Assembly: GCA_947461325.1 (NCBI GenBank)
Contig: CANHLD010000126.1
Coordinates: forward strand, 1 to 5,402
Reading direction: 5' to 3'
Length of the DNA stretch: 5,402 nt
Origin: Comamonadaceae bacterium
GTDB taxonomy: Bacteria; Pseudomonadota; Gammaproteobacteria; Burkholderiales; Burkholderiaceae_C
Position numbers and translations under genes: made by a program. Positions 1 through 5,152 of this stretch are shown here, in pieces. The notes below the pieces were generated by a model. That model was not told the DNA's origin. It did not search any database and saw only the letters and a list, made by a program, of their open reading frames with translations. The first letter of the stretch is position 1. The number at the start of each line of letters is the position of its first letter.

Positions 1-732
1 GTGGCATTTTTGCTGTTTGTGCTGCTTGCGCGTCTGCGCTTACGCCACCAACCTTATGCCAGCCTGGCTCAACAAGGCATTTGGTCAAACCAAGACATTG
101 ATGATTTGATGACTTACGGCGTGCTTGGTGTGGTGCTGGGCGGGCGCATGGGTTATTGCCTGTTTTATAAGCCCGGTTATTACGCTGCGCACCCGCTGGA
201 AATTGCCTACATCTGGCAAGGCGGCATGAGCTTTCACGGTGGCATGCTCGGTGTCATCAGCGCCATGGCCATAGCGTCTTGGCGTCGCAAACGCCCTTGG
301 CTGGAAATCACCGATTTCATCGCCCCGTGTGTGCCCACCGGTTTAGCCGCCGGTCGGGTGGGCAATTTCATCAATGGCGAGTTGTGGGGCAGGGCAGCCT
401 CGGCGGATTTGCCCTGGGCCATAGTCTTTCCACAAAGCGGCTCTGACTTGCCGAGACACCCGTCGCAGATTTACCAATTTTTGTTAGAGGGTTTGCTGCT
501 GTTTGTGGTTTTGTGGTGGTTGGCGCGAAAACCGCGGCCTACCGGTTGGATTTCCGGAGCCTTTTTGATCGGCTACGGATCGTTACGTTTCATTGCCGAA
601 TATTTTCGCGAACCGGATGCACACTTGGGCTTGCTCTCGCTGGGCTTGTCTATGGGCCAGTGGCTGTGTGTGCCCATGTTGCTCGCAGGTGCGGGCTTGG
701 TCTGGTGGTCTCAGCGTAAGACGCTGGCCTAA
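1..732 (+). CDS. lgt: Prolipoprotein diacylglyceryl transferase Lgt, 5' end cut by window
   Basis: Inner-membrane enzyme that moves diacylglycerol from phosphatidylglycerol to the lipobox cysteine of prolipoproteins, the first step of lipoprotein maturation. 243 residues are visible. The family hallmarks are present: GGR near residues 47-49, GGMSFHGG at 74-81 (H79 aligns with E. coli H103), the signature GRVGNFINGELWGR at 118-131 (R119 and N122 align with E. coli R143 and N146), RHPSQ at 152-156, and GYGSLRFIAEYFREPD at 191-206 (Y192, R196, E200 and R203 align with Y235, R239, E243 and R246). Hydrophobic stretches fit the multi-helix fold. By alignment from memory, about 30 N-terminal residues, including the first helix, lie upstream. 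The GTG at base 1 is therefore probably an internal valine codon rather than the start. The periplasmic loop before RHPSQ is about 19 residues shorter than in E. coli. The C-terminus is complete (TAA). Identity is very secure. Confidence 0.96.
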   Translation: MAFLLFVLLARLRLRHQPYASLAQQGIWSNQDIDDLMTYGVLGVVLGGRMGYCLFYKPGYYAAHPLEIAYIWQGGMSFHGGMLGVISAMAIASWRRKRPWLEITDFIAPCVPTGLAAGRVGNFINGELWGRAASADLPWAIVFPQSGSDLPRHPSQIYQFLLEGLLLFVVLWWLARKPRPTGWISGAFLIGYGSLRFIAEYFREPDAHLGLLSLGLSMGQWLCVPMLLAGAGLVWWSQRKTLA

Positions 733-736
733 GCCC

Positions 737-757
737 TGCCAAAAAGGCGTTTTTGCA
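737..757 (+). terminator. Weak hairpin after lgt, possible terminator or attenuator
   Basis: Just after the lgt stop, TGC-C-AAAAA, loop GGCG and TTTTTGCA can fold into an eight-pair stem with one bulged C; an alternative is GCC/GGC around AAAAA followed by GTTTTT. A second small AT-rich inverted repeat, GAAAA-TCG-TTTTC, follows at 764-776. The stems are mostly A-T and the thymines lie inside one stem, so termination would be weak. The rest of the 88-bp gap before the next gene shows no convincing promoter, so lgt and the downstream gene could be co-transcribed. Confidence 0.25.
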
Positions 758-820
758 CAGACCGAAAATCGTTTTCAACACGCCAAACATTGCGCCCATG
801 ATTTTTCTTTTTGCATTCAC

Positions 821-2356
821 ATGAACCACACCAACCTTTACAGCGCTTTGCGCCAAGGCTTTCCAGCTGACTTGACGCAAACTGCGATTGAAACCGACCA
901 GGGACTGGCTTACAGCTGGAGTGACCTCGAGCGCGGTAGCGCCATGCTGGCCAATTGGTTAGAAAGCCTGTCACTGCCACCTGCCTCACGCATTGCGGTG
1001 CAAACAGAAAAGTCGGTGGAAGTGTTGATGCTTTACCTGGCGTGTTTGCGCTGCGGCCATGTGTTTTTGCCTTTGAACCCAGCCTACCAGCAAACTGAAA
1101 TTGCTTACTTTGTCGCCAATGCAGAACCTGCTTTGGTGGTTTGCACACCTGCCAATTTTGGCTGGGTCAGTAAAGTCGCTTTTCAAGCCGGTACGCGTTA
1201 TGTGGTGACCTTGGACGATCAGCGCGGCGGCAGTTTGCTCGAGCGTGCGGCACACCACAGCGATGTGCACACGCCGGTCATTTCACAGTCGGACGATTTG
1301 GCCGCCATCATTTACACCAGCGGCACGACAGGGCGCAGCAAGGGTGCCATGCTGACGCACCACAACCTGTCGAGTAACGCACTCATGTTGAAAGCCTATT
1401 GGGATTGGCACGACGACGATGTGCTGATTCATGCCTTACCGATTTTTCATGTGCACGGTTTGTTTGTGGCCATTCACGGCGCTTTAATCAATGGCAGCAA
1501 AATGCTGTGGCACAGCCGCTTTGATGCAGAGCGGGTTTTGGCGGATTTGCCGCGCGCCACGCTGTTGATGGGTGTTCCTACTTTCTATACACGGTTGCTG
1601 GCCTTGCCCGGTTTGAATGCACAGGTTTGTGCAGGCATGCGTTTGTTTATTTCTGGTTCTGCGCCCATGCTGGTGGATACGTTTGAAAGCTGGCAACAGC
1701 GCACCGGACACACGGTGCTGGAGCGCTACGGCATGAGTGAAACCGTCATGCTGACGTCCAATCCCTGCACGGCAGATGAACGCTTTGGTGGCGCATCCAA
1801 GCGCATAGGCGGCAGCGTGGGTTTTCCTCTGCCCGGCGTGAGTTTGCGTATTGTGGACGACCAAGGCTTGCCGCTGGCTTGCGGTGAGGTGGGCAGCATT
1901 CAAGTCAAAGGGCCGAATGTGTTTGCTGGTTACTGGCGCATGCCCGAAAAAAACGCGCAGGAGTTCACCGCTGACGGCTATTTCATCACAGGCGATATGG
2001 GGACACTTGATGAACTGGGCTATGTGAGGATTGTGGGGCGCAGTAAGGACTTGATCATCAGCGGCGGCTTGAATGTGTACCCGGCTGAAATTGAGGAAGC
2101 ATTGAACAACTTGCCCGGCGTGGCTGAGAGCGCGGTGGTGGCTTTGCCTCATGCGGATTTCGGTGAAGTGGGTTTTGCGTTTGTGCTGGCCAGAGCGGGT
2201 GTTGAACTTCAGCCTGATCATTTGCTGGCTGCGCTGAAAACCAAATTGGCCAACTTCAAAGTGCCTAAGCATTGCCGTGTGGTTACCGAACTGCCGCGTA
2301 ACGCCATGGGCAAAGTGCAGAAAAATGTGCTGCGGGAGTTGGCAAGTAAATCGTGA
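821..2356 (+). CDS. matB: Malonyl-CoA synthetase (MatB-like acyl-CoA synthetase)
   Basis: Adenylate-forming (ANL) enzyme predicted to convert malonate, ATP and CoA to malonyl-CoA in the cytoplasm. From ATG 821 it is 511 residues, close to the usual family length of about 500. Visible ANL motifs: P-loop YTSGTTGRSKG (165-175), HALPIFHVHGLF (205-215), GVPTFYTR (251-258), LFISGSAP (275-282), ERYGMSE (301-307), TGD (390-392), hinge GRSKDLIISGG (406-416), and the C-terminal PRNAMGK with catalytic K498. EKS near 63-65, YLACLR, HALPIFH-HGLF, ERYGMSET and KGPNVFAGYWRMPEK match rhizobial MatB closely as I recall it; R258 sits where MatB proteins are reported to hold the malonate carboxylate. ATG 821 is chosen because the homologous N-terminus (MNHTNLYSALR) begins there; the open frame continues upstream into lgt without another sensible start. 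No Shine-Dalgarno is visible, only a T-rich leader. No malonate decarboxylase or transporter gene is adjacent. A methylmalonate or other short-chain substrate is the main alternative. Confidence 0.88.
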   Translation: MNHTNLYSALRQGFPADLTQTAIETDQGLAYSWSDLERGSAMLANWLESLSLPPASRIAVQTEKSVEVLMLYLACLRCGHVFLPLNPAYQQTEIAYFVANAEPALVVCTPANFGWVSKVAFQAGTRYVVTLDDQRGGSLLERAAHHSDVHTPVISQSDDLAAIIYTSGTTGRSKGAMLTHHNLSSNALMLKAYWDWHDDDVLIHALPIFHVHGLFVAIHGALINGSKMLWHSRFDAERVLADLPRATLLMGVPTFYTRLLALPGLNAQVCAGMRLFISGSAPMLVDTFESWQQRTGHTVLERYGMSETVMLTSNPCTADERFGGASKRIGGSVGFPLPGVSLRIVDDQGLPLACGEVGSIQVKGPNVFAGYWRMPEKNAQEFTADGYFITGDMGTLDELGYVRIVGRSKDLIISGGLNVYPAEIEEALNNLPGVAESAVVALPHADFGEVGFAFVLARAGVELQPDHLLAALKTKLANFKVPKHCRVVTELPRNAMGKVQKNVLRELASKS

Positions 2357-2439
2357 GGAAATTGGGGTCAGGTTCCAATTAACCAATTAATTCCCGATGT
2401 TAATAGTAGAAAATTAATTGGAACCTGACCCCAATTTCC
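2357..2439. repeat. Perfect 26-bp inverted repeat, REP/MITE-like element between convergent genes
   Basis: The arm at 2357-2382 (core GGGGTCAGGTTCCAATTAA) is repeated exactly in reverse complement at 2414-2439 (core TTAATTGGAACCTGACCCC), with a 31-nt core between. All 26 pairs match, and pairing stops on both sides. The left arm starts at the first base after the matB stop; the right arm ends 20 bp before the stop of the opposing gene. Transcripts from either side could form a 26-bp stem, but no U-tract follows on either strand, so it is not a classic intrinsic terminator. GGGGTCAGG/CCTGACCCC ends recall, from memory, short repeats scattered in proteobacterial genomes and linked with REP-associated (Y1 family) transposases. 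No transposase is encoded here, so it would be a non-autonomous remnant. The inverted repeat is certain; its mobile origin is inferred. Confidence 0.85.
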
Positions 2440-2459
2440 ACAATTTCCCAATCAACTAA

Positions 2460-3650
2460 CTAAGGGCAAGCGGCTTTGGTGTCGCCCGCAAGAGCCATGG
2501 CGTTTTCAACAGCAAGTCCAAGTTCAATAACAGCCAGCGCGTAATAGCTGCTGCGGTTATAGCGGGTGATGACGAAAAAATTGTCTGTGCCTGCAATGTA
2601 TGTTGGCGTGTCTCCGCCATTGTGCAATTGGACCAAAGCCAAGGGCTGATCAAAAGATTTGCCGGCCTCAGATAAGACCAGTTGTTTGTCCTCCAAATGA
2701 GCAACTGACCAAGAGGGCACGATGTCAGGTGCTAGCAGTGCAGCCATGTCTGATTCAATGGCGGCTTGCACATTCACCTCGAAATGCGTGGGCATGTCGG
2801 CATGCCAGCCAAAGGCTTTGAAATAGTGGGCTACCGACCCGATGGCGTCGTTCGCGTTGTTGATCAAATCAATGCGACCGTCGCCATCAAAGTCAACGGC
2901 GAATTTAGCGATGCTTGAAGGCATGAATTGCGGCCAGCCGCTGGCACCTGCATAGCTGCCAAGCGCAGGTGAGCGGCTTGGTTGTGAGCGTTGCTGCTTG
3001 AGAAAAAAACCAAGTTCTTTCTGAAAAAAAGCTTGGCGTTCTTGCGCTTGTGGATGAGAGGACGGGAAATTCAAACTGAGTGTGGTCAACGCATCCAGCA
3101 ACCTGTACTGCCCTTTGTGCTGTCCAAAATAGGTCTCCACACCTAATATCCCGACGACGAAACGCGGCTGCACACCATAGCGAAGATGTGCTTGATCAAG
3201 GGCCAAGGTGTTCTCTCGCCAAAAATGTACGCCTGCTTGTATGCGGCATTCGCTCAAAAACCGGGCGCGGTAGGCGCTCCAATTTTTCTGCTGAACCGAA
3301 GCAGGCGGCAGCACCAGTTGCAATATCTGCGGCAACAATCTGGCTTGTGCTAATTGCTGTTGCACCCACGCCAAGGGCAGTTGTTGTTGATGGGCAATCT
3401 CTTGTGCCAAGGCCTTCACGGCATTGCTGTTACCAAAGGCCTTGCCTGTGATGACTTTGCTCGCTTTGGTAAGTGCTGTTTTTTTCTTGCTGGGTTTGCT
3501 GAGTTTGGTGCCGGTACGCTTGGCCGTCGAAGTGCTTTGTGTGGTTGCCGCATCAGCGTGTTGAAAGGTCAGAAGGCGCGCCATCAGCAGCGCTGCCAAA
3601 ATACAAGTTGCCGTGGTGTTCAAAGAGGAAAAAATAGATAGCGTTCTCAT
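2460..3650 (-). CDS. mltB: MltB-family lytic murein transglycosylase, periplasmic
   Basis: Cleaves the MurNAc-GlcNAc bond of peptidoglycan to leave 1,6-anhydro-MurNAc ends. From ATG 3650 it has 396 residues. Residues 1-34 look like a Sec signal peptide: R2, a hydrophobic core (CILAALLMARLL), then ADA before the predicted cut after A34. The only early cysteine (C16) is not in a lipobox, so it is probably soluble, unlike E. coli MltB. A basic Ser/Thr/Lys-rich linker covers about 35-68. The catalytic domain carries GILGVETYFG with the likely catalytic glutamate E172, then GSYAGASGWPQFMPSS (231-246), an EF-hand-like loop DFDGDGRIDL (253-262) followed by DAIGSVAHYFKAFGW, and the C-terminal FFVITRYNRSSYYALAVIELG near 358-378. 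A TTG (3677) and a GTG (3653) are possible earlier starts; ATG 3650 gives the better signal peptide, although the nearest G-rich stretch lies too close for good spacing. It is convergent with matB and divergent from mscS. Confidence 0.93.
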   Translation of the reverse strand: MRTLSIFSSLNTTATCILAALLMARLLTFQHADAATTQSTSTAKRTGTKLSKPSKKKTALTKASKVITGKAFGNSNAVKALAQEIAHQQQLPLAWVQQQLAQARLLPQILQLVLPPASVQQKNWSAYRARFLSECRIQAGVHFWRENTLALDQAHLRYGVQPRFVVGILGVETYFGQHKGQYRLLDALTTLSLNFPSSHPQAQERQAFFQKELGFFLKQQRSQPSRSPALGSYAGASGWPQFMPSSIAKFAVDFDGDGRIDLINNANDAIGSVAHYFKAFGWHADMPTHFEVNVQAAIESDMAALLAPDIVPSWSVAHLEDKQLVLSEAGKSFDQPLALVQLHNGGDTPTYIAGTDNFFVITRYNRSSYYALAVIELGLAVENAMALAGDTKAACP

Positions 3651-3689
3651 CACCCCAGAGTGTAGCCATCCGTTCAAACGTGGACACCC

Positions 3690-3701
3690 AACACGCGTGT
3701 T
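3690..3701. promoter_or_regulatory. 12-bp palindrome in the mltB/mscS divergent promoter region
   Basis: AACACGCGTGTT is a perfect palindrome in the 66 bp between the divergent starts at 3650 and 3717. It lies 16 bp before the mscS start and about 40 bp before the mltB start. A direct repeat TTAAGC (3700-3705 and 3710-3715, one helical turn apart) overlaps its right end. Any promoters for both genes must sit here or inside the genes. TGGACA at 3681-3686 resembles a -35 box for mscS, but no well-spaced -10 is seen. The palindrome is directly visible; an operator role is a guess. Confidence 0.35.
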
Positions 3702-3716
3702 AAGCTGATTTAAGCC

Positions 3717-4976
3717 ATGGAAAACATCAATTCAATTCTTGCTGCATTCACCCAAGACGGCATGCCTGCCGGTGTGTTGAAGGAGGGCGCTTACCTGTTG
3801 GCAGTGTTGGCAGTGGCGTGGGCGACGGCTTGGTTGTTAGGCAGGCAAATCAAAACCGAATCCGTGCTGTTTGGCGAAAAAGTCGTCGACGGCTTGATGT
3901 TTCCCTTGCTGGCTTTGCTGCTGGCTTATTTTGCGCAGGTATGGCTTATCAAGCAACAGACCTTGGTGTTATTCAAACTCGCGGTTCCTGTGCTGCTGGC
4001 ATTGGTCTTGATTCGTTTGTGCGCCCGAGTGTTGATGGCCGTATTTCCCACTTCACCTGTGGCCGCACTGACCGAGCGTTTGATCTCATGGCTGGCTTGG
4101 GGTTTTGCGGTTTTATGGATCACTGATTTATTGCCGTTGGTGGTGAACGAAATGGAGCAAATCCATTTGAATTTCGGCAAGGTCAAGCTGGATTTGCGCA
4201 CTTTGTTTGAAGGCATGCTGTCCTCGGGTCTCGTTTTGGTGTTGAGCTTGTGGGTGTCCGCTGCCATCGAACACCGGGTGCTGACGCAAACCGTCAGTGA
4301 TTTGTCTATGCGCAAAGTGGCTGCCAACGTACTGCGCGCTGTGCTGTTGCTGTTGGGTCTGTTGTTGGCCTTGTCTGCCGTGGGGGTGGATTTGACGGCG
4401 TTGTCTGTGCTGGGCGGCGCTTTGGGTGTGGGTTTGGGTTTGGGTTTGCAAAAATTGGCGGCCAATTACGTCAGCGGTTTTGTGGTTCTGGTCGAGCGCT
4501 CAGTTCGTATCGGCGATCACATACGTGTGGATGGCGTGGAAGGTCAGGTGGTTGACATCAAAACCCGTTACACACTGATTCGTGACGCCAGTGGCCGTGA
4601 ATCCATCATTCCAAATGAATTACTGATGACGCAACGCGTTGACAATTTTTCCCTATCCGATACGGCTATCGCTTTGCAAACCACCATCACCGTGTCCACA
4701 GGCAGCAATGTCTCGCAAGTCCAGCAAACATTGACCCAAGCGCTTGGCACGGTGACCGAAATAATGACTGAGCCTGCTGCACAGGTGTTTCTCAGCCGAT
4801 TCAGCGCAGATGGATTGGAGTTCACCTTGCAATTTTGGGTGACAGACCGTTTGCAATCGCGCTTGGCCATACTTTCTCGCGTCAATGCTGCGGCTTGGGC
4901 GGGTATTCAAAATGCAGGTATCCAATTACCGCCTCCTAAGCCCTTTCAACTGGCTCAAGTCCCTGCTGGTGAGTAA
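3717..4976 (+). CDS. MscS-family mechanosensitive ion channel
   Basis: Inner-membrane channel expected to open under membrane tension and release solutes on osmotic downshock. It has 419 residues, against 286 in E. coli MscS, because extra hydrophobic segments precede the core: roughly 24-41, 57-78, 85-108, 120-143, 164-186 and 203-224. The pore helix is LGGALGVGLGLGLQ (232-245), continuing KLAANYVSGFVVLVERSVRIGDHI (246-269). Aligned to E. coli MscS, L242 matches gate residue L109, V238 matches L105, Q245 matches Q112, and K246 replaces the kink glycine G113. The beta domain follows (VDGVEGQVVDIKTRYTLIRD, IIPNELL at 297-303), then the alpha/beta cage, ending in a proline-rich PPPKPF (405-410). 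The ATG at 3717 is the first in frame and gives a sensible N-terminus; no strong Shine-Dalgarno is present. Divergent from mltB and probably monocistronic, since etfB downstream has its own promoter. The subfamily is unassigned, so no symbol is given. Confidence 0.93.
   Translation: MENINSILAAFTQDGMPAGVLKEGAYLLAVLAVAWATAWLLGRQIKTESVLFGEKVVDGLMFPLLALLLAYFAQVWLIKQQTLVLFKLAVPVLLALVLIRLCARVLMAVFPTSPVAALTERLISWLAWGFAVLWITDLLPLVVNEMEQIHLNFGKVKLDLRTLFEGMLSSGLVLVLSLWVSAAIEHRVLTQTVSDLSMRKVAANVLRAVLLLLGLLLALSAVGVDLTALSVLGGALGVGLGLGLQKLAANYVSGFVVLVERSVRIGDHIRVDGVEGQVVDIKTRYTLIRDASGRESIIPNELLMTQRVDNFSLSDTAIALQTTITVSTGSNVSQVQQTLTQALGTVTEIMTEPAAQVFLSRFSADGLEFTLQFWVTDRLQSRLAILSRVNAAAWAGIQNAGIQLPPPKPFQLAQVPAGE
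4424..4444 (+). other. Canonical G-quadruplex motif inside the mscS pore-helix codons
   Basis: Four GGG tracts (4424-4426, 4430-4432, 4436-4438, 4442-4444) are separated by 3-nt loops TGT, TTT, TTT on the coding strand. The last three tracts form a tandem GGGTTT hexamer repeat (4430-4447). In frame it reads as alternating TTG/GTG and GGT codons encoding LGVGLGLGL. The motif meets the textbook G3N1-7 pattern; whether it folds in DNA or mRNA cannot be told from sequence. Confidence 0.6.
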
Positions 4977-4982
4977 ACGCTT

Positions 4983-5002
4983 CCCTCGATAGGGTCATTT
5001 TT
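4983..5002 (+). terminator. Short hairpin with T-tract after mscS
   Basis: CCCT (4983-4986), loop CGAT, AGGG (4991-4994), then TCATTTTT. The four-pair GC-containing stem with five thymines lies 7 bp after the mscS stop, the right place for an intrinsic terminator. The stem is short, so termination would be weak at best. Confidence 0.35.
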
Positions 5003-5025
5003 GCTGATTGGATAGGTTTTCCATT

Positions 5026-5041
5026 GGGATAAAGGGATAAA
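5026..5041. repeat. Tandem octamer GGGATAAA x2 upstream of the etfB promoter
   Basis: Two adjacent copies of GGGATAAA are followed by more adenines (to 5044). With a start site near 5090 the tract lies at about -64 to -46, where an A-rich UP-like element would contact the RNA polymerase alpha subunit. It may equally be a chance duplication. Confidence 0.35.
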
Positions 5042-5053
5042 AAAGCACGACCG

Positions 5054-5083
5054 TTCACAAATAGCTTTTGATTCGTCTAGAAT
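5054..5083 (+). promoter_or_regulatory. Sigma-70-like promoter of etfB
   Basis: A -35 box TTCACA (5054-5059; five of six to TTGACA) and a -10 box TAGAAT (5078-5083; five of six to TATAAT) are separated by 18 bp. Transcription would start near 5090, giving a leader of about 63 nt. It is the best promoter match noticed in the window and lies well placed before a gene that is normally well expressed. Confidence 0.6.
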
Positions 5084-5096
5084 GACGTGCACGTCA
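5083..5096. promoter_or_regulatory. 14-bp palindromic operator candidate over the etfB start site
   Basis: TGACGTGCACGTCA is a perfect palindrome that overlaps the last base of the -10 box and covers the predicted transcription start, a position suited to a repressor. The ACGT-GC-ACGT core recalls, from memory, binding sites proposed for LiuR-type MerR regulators of branched-chain amino acid and acyl-CoA catabolism in proteobacteria; a TetR-family fatty-acid regulator is another possibility. The palindrome is seen directly; the regulator is inferred. Confidence 0.55.
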
Positions 5097-5097
5097 A

Positions 5098-5115
5098 CTT
5101 CCAGCCTCTTGGAAG
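5098..5115 (+). other. Small hairpin in the etfB leader
   Basis: CTTCCA (5098-5103), loop GCCTCT, TGGAAG (5110-5115) forms a perfect six-pair stem two bases after the palindrome. It would sit near the 5' end of the etfB mRNA and might protect the transcript. No T-tract follows directly, so it is not a terminator. It is short enough to occur by chance. Confidence 0.3.
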
Positions 5116-5141
5116 CCCCGACTCACTTATTTTTATATCTT

Positions 5142-5145
5142 GGAG
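5142..5145 (+). promoter_or_regulatory. Shine-Dalgarno of etfB
   Basis: GGAG ends seven bases before ATG 5153, good spacing, and supports that start. It is the clearest ribosome binding site in the window; matB and mscS lack one. Confidence 0.7.
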
Positions 5146-5152
5146 CAAACCC

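Noticed and set aside
1..3. GTG at the first base as the lgt start
   Set aside because: Alignment with E. coli Lgt from memory shows about 30 residues missing, including the first helix; the codon aligns with an internal valine.
593..2356. Long open frame starting inside lgt and running through matB (587 residues)
   Set aside because: The first 76 residues overlap lgt, are rich in Cys and Trp, and match nothing in the family; the MatB N-terminus begins at ATG 821.
1484..2386. 300-residue open frame antisense to matB
   Set aside because: It is a shadow of matB codon usage (His/Arg/Gln-rich, no recognisable domain), and its start lies in the inverted-repeat core.
2357..2439. Inverted repeat as a classic Rho-independent terminator
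   Set aside because: No U-rich tract follows the stem on either strand, and the stem is AT-rich at both ends; it may still hinder read-through.
3003..3485. Three 7-nt homopolymer runs inside mltB (3003-3009, 3024-3030, 3479-3485) as phase-variation tracts
   Set aside because: Seven identical bases is short for slippage control; the runs simply encode Phe-Phe and Lys-Lys, and the frame is intact.
3651..3677. TTG 3677 or GTG 3653 as the mltB start
   Set aside because: Neither has a Shine-Dalgarno at good spacing, and the extra residues (Trp, His, Gly) would spoil the signal peptide n-region; ATG 3650 is preferred, though GTG 3653 cannot be excluded.
5110..5139. Second promoter for etfB (TTGGAA with TATATC)
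   Set aside because: Both boxes match poorly, and the start site would fall on the Shine-Dalgarno sequence; the promoter at 5054-5083 fits far better.
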